Shown piece after piece: positions 36,901-45,283 of a DNA stretch of 64,000 nucleotides (position 1 is its first letter; the number at the start of each line of letters is the position of its first letter). The DNA is taken from positions 383,854 to 447,853 of the forward strand of contig DGIS01000013.1 in the NCBI GenBank assembly GCA_002386525.1. The letters are read 5' to 3'. A model generated the notes under the pieces. It worked only from the letters and a program-made list of their open reading frames with translations, did not search any database and had not been told where the DNA came from. Position numbers and translations under genes: made by a program. Origin of the DNA: Sphingobacterium sp. UBA4616 (GTDB lineage Bacteria; Bacteroidota; Bacteroidia; Sphingobacteriales; Sphingobacteriaceae).

Positions 36901-39804
36901 ATGAAGTGTTTTGCCATTCTATTTTTTATCCTGTTTTCAGCTTTTTCAAAGACGCTAGTCGCACAGGAGTTACTTGGCTTACCTTTGGCCTACAATTATG
37001 GTAAATCTGTCTATCAGGGAGGAAGTCGGACCTGGGATATAAAACAGGACAGCCGGGGCGTCATGTATTTTGGCAATAGTGAGGGACTTCTGACTTTTGA
37101 TGGACGATATTGGAAAACATTTTCCCTACCCAATCATACCAATATCCGTTCTGTCTGGATTGATGCCGAGGATCGAATTTATGTTGGCGGACAAGGCGAT
37201 TTTGGCTATTTTGAGCGTTCTCCTCAATTTGGGTTAGTCTATCATTCTTTGCATGATCTCGTTCCAGAAGAATATCGCAATTTTGCGGATATCTGGAATA
37301 CCGTTGGTGTAGGGCAATCGGTTTTTTTTAGGGGTACCAATGCGATATTTGAACTGAAGGGACAAAAGATTCAGGTGCATCCCGCTGCGGTAGAGTGGTA
37401 TTACATGGGGCAGTCGGGCGGTATACTTTATGCACAGGATAAAAAAAATGGCTTGCTGGAGTTTCGTGACAATAAATGGAGTCCCTACGTAAAAGACCTA
37501 CCTTTTAAGGATGTGAAGATCGCATCATTAGTCTCTCTTGGCAAAGACCGTCTGTTATTGTCAACGCTGAATAACCAAATCTACACCCTGCACAACCGGA
37601 ATTTGACGAGAATGCATGTGCAGGGAGGAGATGGTAACTACACACCATCCATAGCAAAAGTCGATGATTCGACTTTTGTTGTCGGTAATGCCAAAGAAGG
37701 GTGTCAGATCCGTAACCTTGATGGGGAAACGATTCAAAAGATTGGTGTAAAGGAAGGATTACAAAATAAAAATGTTACTTCCGTGTTTGTGGACCGTCAA
37801 AAGAATATCTGGGTGGGCACAGACAATTTCATTTCCGTCATCAGCTATGGAAGTGCTATTCGCTATCTTAGACCAAATATGGAGAATGATGTGACGGGAT
37901 ATTCTACACTCCTCTTTAATAATACACTTTATCTTTCCTCCTCGAATGGAGTATATTATGCTAAAATAAAAGAAGGATTGACCGACCAAAGCCGTTCACC
38001 AGCTGTTTTTTCCCTTCTTCCGGGTAGCGATGGTGGCGAAGCATGGCGCCTTGAACAACTTAATGGTCAATTATTGCTCGGCCACAACAAAGGTTTATTC
38101 CAGATTACGGATCATTCCCTAAAGCAAGTTCGGCAGGGGATAGGAACTTGGAAGTTGCTTCCCCTTAGTATGGTTTATCCGGTAAAAGAAAGTTTAATAG
38201 GAACCTATAATGGCCTCGAGTTGCTTGATTTTCATCAAGGCTTATTCTCGATAAAAGGCCCGCTGGATGGACCTTCAGACTCTTTCCGATTTCTCGAACA
38301 AGATGAAAAAGGGACCATCTGGGCATCTCACCCATATCGGGGTATTTACCGGATTACGCTGTCGGATGATAAGAAATCCTATCAAGCCAAACTCTGCAAT
38401 CATAAAGATGGGCTCCCAGCCGATTATCAGAATTACGTATTTAAAATAAAAAATCAGATTTTATTTGCTACGGAGCGAGGGCTTTATCGCTACGATTATA
38501 AGATAAATCGGTTTATGCCTGCTAAAGAGTTCGCAGCTTTTAAAGAATTGACCATACGTTACTTAAAAGATGATCAAGAGGGAAATATCTGGTTTTGTAC
38601 AAAGAAAATGGTAGGGGTAGGGCGATTTGATTCCAAGCTTCGAACCTATCATCTTATTAGTTTTCCTGAGATAGAAGGGATGAATACCACGGGATTCGAA
38701 CATATTTATACTATCGATCAACATAATATCTATATAGGAGCAGAGAAAGGATTAATCCATATCAATTATGATAAGTATTTGAAAGATAGTGTGAGGCCTG
38801 TTGCTATGTTATCTCAAATTATTGCAACAGGAAAAGGGGATAGTCTTATTTATGCAGGTTTTTTTTCAAATGCCTTGGAGTCAAAGGAGCAGCCACTCAA
38901 TGCTAAAAAAGGCAACGTCCTACGGCTACCTTCCAATTTCAAATCATTTCGGTTCAGCTTTTCTTCGCCGAGTTATGGTATAAACCAACATCTTGAATTC
39001 AGTTATAAGCTGTCGGGTTATGACGAACAGTGGTCTTCGTGGAATCAGCAGTCTGAAAAATCATATACCAACTTGCCGGATGGACAGTATACGTTCTTAG
39101 TGAAAGTGAGGAGCAATCTCAATCAACACTCCGATATAGCAGAATACAGTTTTATCGTTCTACCGCCTTGGTACAAAACGCTATGGGCCAAAATTGCTTA
39201 TTTTCTATTGGCTATGCTCGCTGTGTTTGGCTTGATTCATTTGCGTAAAATAGAGAGACACAAACAGCAGCTGAAACATGAGCGACAGTTGGCGCAACTC
39301 CGTTATATCCATCAGCTGGAAATTGAGAAAAATGAGAAAGAAATCGTGAAGTTGAACAACGAGAAATTGGCACATGAAGTGATGGCCAAAACGAAAGAGC
39401 TAGCCAGTACTAGCATGCAGTTGCTTGAAAATTCGGGTGCATTAATCAAAGTTAAGGATGAACTCGCAAAGCTTGATACTGGAGATCACGAAGACTCTAA
39501 TTTGAAACGTATTAACATGTTATTAAAGGATATTGAAAAGAATAGTGCAAACTGGAACCAATTCGCTAGTCATTTTGATGAGCTTAACGACGGATTTTTA
39601 AACAATTTGAAGGCAAAGCATCCAGCATTATCTCGAAATGATCTCAAAGTATGTGCGTATTTAAAATTACATTTTACATCCAAACAGATCGCTCAGCTGC
39701 AGAATATTACCGTTAGGGGAGTAGAAATTCATCGGTATAGACTACGCAAAAAATTGCAGATCGAAACAGAGTTGTCTTTAAATGAGTATTTGAATACAAT
39801 TTAA
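36901..39804 (+). CDS. SusR-like periplasmic propeller/LuxR transcriptional regulator of the beta-glucan locus
   Basis: 967 residues from ATG 36901 (an in-frame TTG lies five codons earlier). The signal peptide MKCFAILFFILFSAFSKTLVAQ leads to a large periplasmic part made of two-component-regulator propeller repeats (for example GNSEGLLTFDGRYWKTF, KNIWVGTDNFISVIS, GTIWASHPYRGIY, GNIWFCTKK) and a Y_Y_Y domain (LEFSYKLSGYDEQW..., LPDGQYTFLVK). A single membrane helix (TLWAKIAYFLLAMLAVFGLIHL) leads to a cytoplasmic coiled coil and a LuxR-type helix-turn-helix (LSRNDLKVCAYLKLHFTSKQIAQLQNIT...IHRYRLRKKL). It has no histidine kinase, so it probably senses glucan fragments in the periplasm and binds DNA directly, activating the divergent susC operon. 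Confidence 0.9.
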   Translation: MKCFAILFFILFSAFSKTLVAQELLGLPLAYNYGKSVYQGGSRTWDIKQDSRGVMYFGNSEGLLTFDGRYWKTFSLPNHTNIRSVWIDAEDRIYVGGQGDFGYFERSPQFGLVYHSLHDLVPEEYRNFADIWNTVGVGQSVFFRGTNAIFELKGQKIQVHPAAVEWYYMGQSGGILYAQDKKNGLLEFRDNKWSPYVKDLPFKDVKIASLVSLGKDRLLLSTLNNQIYTLHNRNLTRMHVQGGDGNYTPSIAKVDDSTFVVGNAKEGCQIRNLDGETIQKIGVKEGLQNKNVTSVFVDRQKNIWVGTDNFISVISYGSAIRYLRPNMENDVTGYSTLLFNNTLYLSSSNGVYYAKIKEGLTDQSRSPAVFSLLPGSDGGEAWRLEQLNGQLLLGHNKGLFQITDHSLKQVRQGIGTWKLLPLSMVYPVKESLIGTYNGLELLDFHQGLFSIKGPLDGPSDSFRFLEQDEKGTIWASHPYRGIYRITLSDDKKSYQAKLCNHKDGLPADYQNYVFKIKNQILFATERGLYRYDYKINRFMPAKEFAAFKELTIRYLKDDQEGNIWFCTKKMVGVGRFDSKLRTYHLISFPEIEGMNTTGFEHIYTIDQHNIYIGAEKGLIHINYDKYLKDSVRPVAMLSQIIATGKGDSLIYAGFFSNALESKEQPLNAKKGNVLRLPSNFKSFRFSFSSPSYGINQHLEFSYKLSGYDEQWSSWNQQSEKSYTNLPDGQYTFLVKVRSNLNQHSDIAEYSFIVLPPWYKTLWAKIAYFLLAMLAVFGLIHLRKIERHKQQLKHERQLAQLRYIHQLEIEKNEKEIVKLNNEKLAHEVMAKTKELASTSMQLLENSGALIKVKDELAKLDTGDHEDSNLKRINMLLKDIEKNSANWNQFASHFDELNDGFLNNLKAKHPALSRNDLKVCAYLKLHFTSKQIAQLQNITVRGVEIHRYRLRKKLQIETELSLNEYLNTI

Positions 39805-39937
39805 TTTGAAAAATTATCTATTCCACAGCGCGATTATTTCTTATTAATGAATACGTATTTGTTTTGTTATCTTTATTGATTGCATGTGCGGCGGCAAAAT
39901 TAGGGATGGAAAGTTATCGTATCAACGGACTGTAACA

Positions 39938-40693
39938 ATGGAAAATGAATTAAAATATCAGGTAGTAAAGTCTAACCATCCGCTAACGGAATTTGTTGAA
40001 AGTTTTTGGCTTTTACAAAACCAATCGGATTGTACCAGAGAGGTCGTTGTATTGCCCGATGGACGAGTTGATATGTTTTTTACGCGATCCGCCACAGGTA
40101 CTTTCCACATAGCGCTTTTGGGAATTCAAACTCAACCTGAACGAGCGAGCATCGCACCTTTGCGACAAACGTATGCCATAAGCTTTAACCCACTTGCAGT
40201 ACATTATCTTTTTCAGACTGATATCGCTCACTTGGTCGACAAAGGTACTATCTTACCATCTAGTTTTTGGAACTTTAATGCTGACGACCTGAATGACTTC
40301 GATCTATTCTGCGAAAAAGCGACAAAAAAAATACACTCATTGTTGCCAAGTGAGATTGACGAAAGGAAGAGGACCCTGTTCAATCTCATCTATTCATCAA
40401 AAGGGGCGATTACAATTAAAGAACTTGCAGAGAAATCGTTTTGGAGTAGACAACAAATCAATCGTTATTTCAGTCAGCAATTTGGAGTCACAGCAAAAGC
40501 ATACTGCAATATAATTCGCTTCCGAGCTTCCTTTCAACACATCAAGGAAGGAAAATTGTTTCCACAGCGAAATTTTGCCGATCAATCCCATTTCATTAAA
40601 GAGGTGAAAAAACTTTCCGGAGTTTCGCCAAAACAATTGTTTAAAAACCGAAATGAGCGATTTATACAATTTTCAACACTTAATTCAGAGTAA
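39938..40693 (+). CDS. AraC-family transcriptional regulator
   Basis: 251 residues from ATG 39938 (MENELKYQVVKSNHPLTEFVESFWLL); an ATG 18 codons upstream gives an unconvincing extension. The N-terminal about 150 residues resemble the DUF6597-like sensing domain of Bacteroidota AraC regulators. The C-terminal half has the two helix-turn-helix units: TIKELAEKSFWSRQQINRYFSQQFGVTAKAY and the second around FADQSHFIKEVKKLSGVSPKQLF. The second unit is the FsDqSHFsReFKr-type signature. It is followed 32 bases later by the TetX-like gene on the same strand, which it may regulate. Confidence 0.87.
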   Translation: MENELKYQVVKSNHPLTEFVESFWLLQNQSDCTREVVVLPDGRVDMFFTRSATGTFHIALLGIQTQPERASIAPLRQTYAISFNPLAVHYLFQTDIAHLVDKGTILPSSFWNFNADDLNDFDLFCEKATKKIHSLLPSEIDERKRTLFNLIYSSKGAITIKELAEKSFWSRQQINRYFSQQFGVTAKAYCNIIRFRASFQHIKEGKLFPQRNFADQSHFIKEVKKLSGVSPKQLFKNRNERFIQFSTLNSE

Positions 40694-40698
40694 TTTTG
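40691..40698 (+). promoter_or_regulatory. Possible -7 box for the TetX-like gene
   Basis: TAATTTTG matches TAnnTTTG and overlaps the stop codon of the AraC gene, 28 bases before the ATG at 40726. No good -33 match is present, so this is tentative. Confidence 0.3.
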
Positions 40699-40725
40699 GT
40701 CAGTCAATAATAAATCGTACTTGAT

Positions 40726-41868
40726 ATGAGATTACAAGGTAAGAAAATTGCAGTCGTTGGTGGCGGTCCAGGTGGACTTACATTAGCTAAACTATTACAG
40801 CTAAAAGGCGCAGATGTAACAGTATATGAACGTGATGTAAATAAAGACGTTCGTCAACAGGGAGCAACACTAGACTTGCACGAAGAGAGTGGATTAGAAG
40901 CTCTTCGAAGAGCAGATTTGATGGAAGAATTTAAAAATAACTTCCGCCCAAATGCGGGGCGATTAAGGGTGCTAGACGATCAAGCCATCATAAGAATGGA
41001 CGACCACAAGATTCAACATGGCTATCGGGAAGAGCGTCCCGAAATTGACCGTGCACCTTTGCGAGATATCTTAATAAGCTCTTTGAATGAAGAAACTATT
41101 GTTTGGGATAGCCAGTTTATTGCAATGGAGAAGCAAGATTATGGCTGGATTTTGTATTTCAATAACGGAAAATCTTTTTACGCTGACATTGTTGTAGCTG
41201 CTGATGGTGCAAACTCAAAAATCAGATCTTATATTACCGACATTCAGGCTGTGTATTCTGGTATTACCATTATTGAAGGTAATATCTACAACGCCGAAAA
41301 AAACGCACCGAAACTTTGGGAAATCACAAATGGCGGAAAAGTCTTTGCTTTTGGAAATGAACAATCCATTATTTTAAGTGCAAAGGGAGAGGGAAGTTTA
41401 TCATTTTATACCGGTTGTAAAGTGTCCGAAAATTGGGTGCAGGACAGCGGTATTGACTTTAACGACAAACAACAGGTTTTTGAGTGGTTTAAAGTCGCTT
41501 TCTCCCCATGGAGTGAGCAATGGCAAGAGCTTTTTTCAACTAATGAAATTTGGTGTATCCCACGTCCACAATATCATTTTCCATTAGACCAAACTTGGCC
41601 AACATTACCTAACTTGACAATGCTTGGCGATGCAGCTCACCGTATGCCGCCATATGCCGGTGAGGGAGTAAACCAGGCGATGCAAGACGCTTTTGAATTA
41701 GCAGAAAATCTAACAAACGATAACTTTCTGGACATTCAAACTGCCATTGCACATTACGAAGAAAAAATGCAGGCAAGGTCGGCAGTGGTGACAGGAGATA
41801 CTTTGAAAAATACTGAAATATTTCACGGTGAAAACGGGCTTATTAAATTGCTACATATGTTTAAATAG
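40726..41868 (+). CDS. TetX-like FAD-dependent monooxygenase
   Basis: 380 residues, the size of Tet(X). It has the FAD/NAD(P)H aromatic hydroxylase fold: the dinucleotide motif VVGGGPGGLTLAKLLQ (10-25) with acidic Glu35-Arg36 (YERD), the DG motif at Asp160 (VVAADGANSKIR) and the FAD ribityl motif GDAAHRMPPYAGEGVNQ (301-317). TLDLHEESGLEALRRA and the EIDRAPLRDILISSL block follow Tet(X) layout closely. The region that binds tetracycline in Tet(X) (a Gln after FNI, and HFGI) reads here TIIEGNI and SFYTG, so tetracycline inactivation is doubtful. The natural substrate is unknown. No RR motif or signal peptide, so cytoplasmic. It ends 3 bases before the convergent glycosyltransferase gene. Confidence 0.83.
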   Translation: MRLQGKKIAVVGGGPGGLTLAKLLQLKGADVTVYERDVNKDVRQQGATLDLHEESGLEALRRADLMEEFKNNFRPNAGRLRVLDDQAIIRMDDHKIQHGYREERPEIDRAPLRDILISSLNEETIVWDSQFIAMEKQDYGWILYFNNGKSFYADIVVAADGANSKIRSYITDIQAVYSGITIIEGNIYNAEKNAPKLWEITNGGKVFAFGNEQSIILSAKGEGSLSFYTGCKVSENWVQDSGIDFNDKQQVFEWFKVAFSPWSEQWQELFSTNEIWCIPRPQYHFPLDQTWPTLPNLTMLGDAAHRMPPYAGEGVNQAMQDAFELAENLTNDNFLDIQTAIAHYEEKMQARSAVVTGDTLKNTEIFHGENGLIKLLHMFK

Positions 41869-41871
41869 TTT

Positions 41872-42708
41872 TTACTCCGTTAGACTAGCCACAATTTCTT
41901 GTTTTGATGGTTCACGAAGGATGATAATCTTATTATTTTCGAAAATTATAAAGCCACTTTCATTAAATTTATTTAACCACCCCATCATGGGCCAGACTCC
42001 CCACTTTTGAAAAAATTGAGTAGCGTTGATGACAATGGATTTAAAGTGATTTAAAGGTGGCTTATAACTTGGGTGATATTGGTGAAACGCCAATGCGTCA
42101 ATCGTGATATGAGCTATCCTTTTTTTTCTTGCGCTGAAGCCAAAATCCGTATCTTCAGCGCCATATCCAATATAGTTTTGATCGAATCCACCAATTTTAT
42201 TGAAGGTCTCTTTGCTACACCCAAAATTGAGTGACCAGAAGAGTTCATAACTATATTGTTCTAAATCTTTCCTGACAGGATCGGGCCTGCTGTTTTTCAT
42301 TAATTGCGACATCCAGTCTGGCTTATCTGCAAAGCCTTTTTTTAAATATCTAACCCTGCCGCTTAATAAAACATTCTTTTTATTCGAGTAGGGCAAATAC
42401 TGTTCTATTAAATTTTGTGCAGGAATGCAGTCTACGTCTAAAAAGATATTAAATAAAGAACTGGAACTTTTTATAGCCATGTTTCTTGCTTCGCCCAAAT
42501 TTAACCCCCCTTCTGTTTCCATTTCAACGGTGTTTATTGTAAAGGGATATTCATCATCTCTAAACGTGTATGCACGTTCATTAATAAACACGATCATTAT
42601 TTCTACCGGTAGGATAGAATTTTTAGCGAGTCCGTTAAGCAAGTTTATTAGCGCATGGTGGCGTTTATGTACAATTGTTAATACGGAGATGGGAGCGGTA
42701 GAGCGCAT
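41872..42708 (-). CDS. Family 2 glycosyltransferase (galactosyltransferase-like C-terminus)
   Basis: 278 residues with a GT-A nucleotide-sugar fold: SVLTIVHKRHHALINLLNGL at the start, the metal-binding DVD in FNIFLDVDCIPAQN (about 93-95), and a GT7C-like block IGGFDQNYIGYGAEDTDFGF (about 172-191) that usually holds the catalytic Glu-Asp pair. No signal or membrane helix. It is the third gene of a three-glycosyltransferase operon (44855 to 41872), following the GT-B protein by 4 bases. The acceptor and product are unknown. Confidence 0.85.
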   Translation of the reverse strand: MRSTAPISVLTIVHKRHHALINLLNGLAKNSILPVEIMIVFINERAYTFRDDEYPFTINTVEMETEGGLNLGEARNMAIKSSSSLFNIFLDVDCIPAQNLIEQYLPYSNKKNVLLSGRVRYLKKGFADKPDWMSQLMKNSRPDPVRKDLEQYSYELFWSLNFGCSKETFNKIGGFDQNYIGYGAEDTDFGFSARKKRIAHITIDALAFHQYHPSYKPPLNHFKSIVINATQFFQKWGVWPMMGWLNKFNESGFIIFENNKIIILREPSKQEIVASLTE

Positions 42709-42712
42709 ATTT

Positions 42713-43780
42713 CTAATTTAATATCGTTTTAAATAGTTTTGAGTGCAGTTTCTTAAGCTGCTTTGCAATTTCAGAAGTTGCTTTTGGGTTCATTAATTTT
42801 TCCCACGCTTCGATCTTTAACTTTTTTGTGTTTTCGATGATATGTAACCAGTTTGCCTGATGTAAAGCTTTCTCTTCTATTACCATCGCTACTCCTGCAT
42901 TTTCCAATAGTTGGGCCTTTATTTTTTGTTCTTCAAAAGGCCTTTCTGCAGGTATACAAATAATTTTTTTTCTTAAATCACCCAATTCCATTACGCAGTT
43001 ATGCCCCGCATTGCTTATTACGATTCCGCAATTTTTAAGTATATGGTATGCATTTTTTGAATTGCCATAATAACTGACTCCATGAATAGCTTTATAATTT
43101 TGTATTGTACCTAGTATATGTAATTTGGATGTTTCAGGTAGATCTCTCCTAATGTGGGCAATGAGCGGCCAATCGAAACATGTGCCACCCTGGCCAAAGA
43201 AAATGGCAATCTGATCTTCCGAACTCGAATGCTCTTCAATCGACATCCCGCTATACTTAGAGAATCCACCTGAATAAAATGTCTTTTGTGTAAAATCGTT
43301 TTCGATATCCTGCGCCATTGATTTTGCGTAGGGTGCCAGCAAAAGCGATGCGCTTTCATAAGCCAGCGAGTGCGGAACGTCAGACCGGTCACCATGTTGT
43401 CTTACAACTACGGTTGGTATCCCACAGAGACGTGCAAGTAATGCGATCTCGACAGACACATCAACGATAAGTAAGCAAAGGCTATTTTTTGCGAAAAAAT
43501 TTATTATAAGATAGTTTCTATCCACTATGCCCTTCACATTAAGAGGGGCATAATGTAAAAAATTCAACTCACTACTCGTCCAATCCCAATCGCTATCAAT
43601 AGGCGTATCAAATGGCAATTCGATTGTTAGGATATCTTTCGGTATTAGATCTTTATGAGTTGCTAATGAACTACCGAAAAAGACCACTTCGTTATGGGGA
43701 AGTTGCGCTGCTATGGCTAAGGCTCTAGTCAAATGACCTGCCCCGTGGTGGTGGATATAAAAGGCGTACTTATAAGGCAT
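42713..43780 (-). CDS. MurG/UDPGT-like GT-B glycosyltransferase
   Basis: 355 residues from ATG 43780 (MPYKYAFYIHHHGAGH); the frame extends upstream but overlaps the neighbour more deeply. The glycine-rich HHHGAGHLTRALAIA is the N-terminal loop of MurG/UGT-type enzymes. The C-terminal domain has FFGQGGTCFDWP and VVISNAGHNCVMELGDLRKKIICIPAERPFEEQKIKA-like donor-binding sequence, spanning the GT28-type C-terminus. It should transfer a sugar from a nucleotide donor to a cell-surface or secreted glycan precursor. The start overlaps the GT4 gene end by 11 bases, indicating translational coupling. Confidence 0.8.
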   Translation of the reverse strand: MPYKYAFYIHHHGAGHLTRALAIAAQLPHNEVVFFGSSLATHKDLIPKDILTIELPFDTPIDSDWDWTSSELNFLHYAPLNVKGIVDRNYLIINFFAKNSLCLLIVDVSVEIALLARLCGIPTVVVRQHGDRSDVPHSLAYESASLLLAPYAKSMAQDIENDFTQKTFYSGGFSKYSGMSIEEHSSSEDQIAIFFGQGGTCFDWPLIAHIRRDLPETSKLHILGTIQNYKAIHGVSYYGNSKNAYHILKNCGIVISNAGHNCVMELGDLRKKIICIPAERPFEEQKIKAQLLENAGVAMVIEEKALHQANWLHIIENTKKLKIEAWEKLMNPKATSEIAKQLKKLHSKLFKTILN

Positions 43781-44855
43781 ATTTACTTTCGCAATTTTCG
43801 ATGACTTGGGCAAATATGTTTTCATAGGAAGATACCATCTCATTAATATCCAATGCTAATTCAGCATGCGCTCGACATGCTTTTCGACTAAGCTGCGCCG
43901 CATCGTTTATGCATTTTGCCAATTCAATCACCGAACAAGACGCGGTAAGACATCCAGTTTCGTTATTTACAATCTTTGGTAGCGCTCCTCTAGCGAAACC
44001 CGCAACTGGCGTTCCGCATGCTAAACTTTCAGCGACAACCAAACCGAAAGGTTCTTCCCAACAAGGCGTAATAACACTTACTGCTGCATTTCCGATGAGT
44101 TTATTAAGTTCTTCGTGTGTACAGTGCTCTACCCATTCCACGCCTTCATCTAGAAGCGGCTTAACAAAAGTTTCAAAATAATGTTTGTCAGCAACCGAAC
44201 CTGCTATCTTAATACGCCTTCCGGCCAATTTTGCTGCTGCAATTGCAAAATGGGTTCCTTTATCGGGATGGATTCTTCCAAACCATAATACATAATTTCC
44301 AGCATTATTAGCTGTAAATATCCATTTATCCAGATCAATACCATTCTGTATGACCTTGCATTCGGCTATATAGGGCTCCCACGAAGACGCATTCGTTTCT
44401 GACACAGATACATATGTTAGTTTTTTGTAGCGGTTTGCTGCTAAAATAGCCCTTTTCATCTCAAAAATGGGAGGAGTATGCAATACGGTTACCATCGGCG
44501 TTTGTGTAAGAGTAGCCATTGTAATGGGTACATAATTTAAGCTATTGTTAAACACCACATCAAAATCATATTGGTCTATCTCTTGCATCAGTTCCAAATA
44601 AGCGTGATGCGTAGAGATAAAATCCTCACTTAATTCGTGAGAGCGAAATCTGCTTAATGTTTCCATATCATAATCTACATCGCTAAGAATAGAATGTACA
44701 TTTAGATTAGGATCCGAATGCTCACTAGCAAACAAGGTAACCTCATGTCCCCTTTGTAATAAAAGTTTAGTTACTTCGTATGTAAAGGCTTCCAGCCCGC
44801 CCATAAATGGTTTGCGGATGGGATGTTTTAAATGAGCAAGCACTGCTATTTTCAT
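43770..44855 (-). CDS. Family 4 glycosyltransferase
   Basis: 361 residues with a complete GT4 GT-B fold. The N-terminal glycine-rich loop appears as KPFMGGLEAFTYEVTKLLLQRGHEVTLFAS. The C-terminal Rossmann domain starts with VLWFGRIHPDKGTHFAI, and the EX7E motif is in TPCWEEPFGLVVAESLACGTPVAGFA. It is the first gene of the minus-strand operon with the MurG-like and GT2 genes. The upstream 430 bases contain its promoter region and an orphan plus-strand terminator. No polymerase, flippase or export gene is linked, so the pathway product cannot be named. Confidence 0.88.
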   Translation of the reverse strand: MKIAVLAHLKHPIRKPFMGGLEAFTYEVTKLLLQRGHEVTLFASEHSDPNLNVHSILSDVDYDMETLSRFRSHELSEDFISTHHAYLELMQEIDQYDFDVVFNNSLNYVPITMATLTQTPMVTVLHTPPIFEMKRAILAANRYKKLTYVSVSETNASSWEPYIAECKVIQNGIDLDKWIFTANNAGNYVLWFGRIHPDKGTHFAIAAAKLAGRRIKIAGSVADKHYFETFVKPLLDEGVEWVEHCTHEELNKLIGNAAVSVITPCWEEPFGLVVAESLACGTPVAGFARGALPKIVNNETGCLTASCSVIELAKCINDAAQLSRKACRAHAELALDINEMVSSYENIFAQVIENCESKYAL

Positions 44856-45129
44856 AATATATTGAATGTATATATGCTGGCAACGTAACCATGCTGATTA
44901 GAACACAGCCAAGTGAAATTCGTTCACCACTATCTAAAATTATTTTTCTGGACTATTCAGGGCCAGCTGCTTATATAGTCAATATTGCGATGCGATATAG
45001 ATTTGTCCATAATATAGTTTAGTCGAGTTGTCAGATCACTATTTTTTATTTCGAAAATTAAAAACGAAAAGTGCTAGCTGTTGTTATATCCTTAAGTTTT
45101 TAAAGTAGCTTAAACATTTAACAATTAAG

Positions 45130-45158
45130 CCTTGAGTTCCCGTCTCGAGGCTTTTTTA
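45130..45158 (+). terminator. Orphan intrinsic terminator
   Basis: GCCTTGAG (45130-45137), loop TTCCCGT, CTCGAGGC (45145-45152) with one G-T wobble, then six T. All genes to the left are on the other strand, so it would end an unannotated plus-strand transcript, possibly a small RNA of up to about 250 bases. It shares CCTTGAGTTCCC with the terminator at 28565. Confidence 0.68.
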
Positions 45159-45252
45159 CTCTTAAGGTATTTTACATTAATTTTATGTGAGATTGTCATA
45201 TCTATTGCCGTTAATAAATATCGCTGTTGAACTTCTTGTAGACATTTATTTT

Positions 45253-45260
45253 TACATTTG
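45253..45260 (+). promoter_or_regulatory. -7 box for the AraC regulator gene
   Basis: TACATTTG matches TAnnTTTG exactly. TTGA at 45227-45230 lies 22 bases upstream as a weak -33. Transcription would start near 45267, 17 bases before the ATG at 45284. Confidence 0.45.
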
Positions 45261-45283
45261 TATTTAATAATAGTTTAAAATCT

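Larger units (their letters stand above)
44856..45283. other. Divergent intergenic region with a promoter and an orphan terminator
   Basis: Between the minus-strand glycosyltransferase operon and the plus-strand AraC gene. It contains the plus-strand terminator at 45130-45158 with no coding region ending upstream on that strand, and a TACATTTG -7 box at 45253-45260. No coding sequence is supported. Confidence 0.5.
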
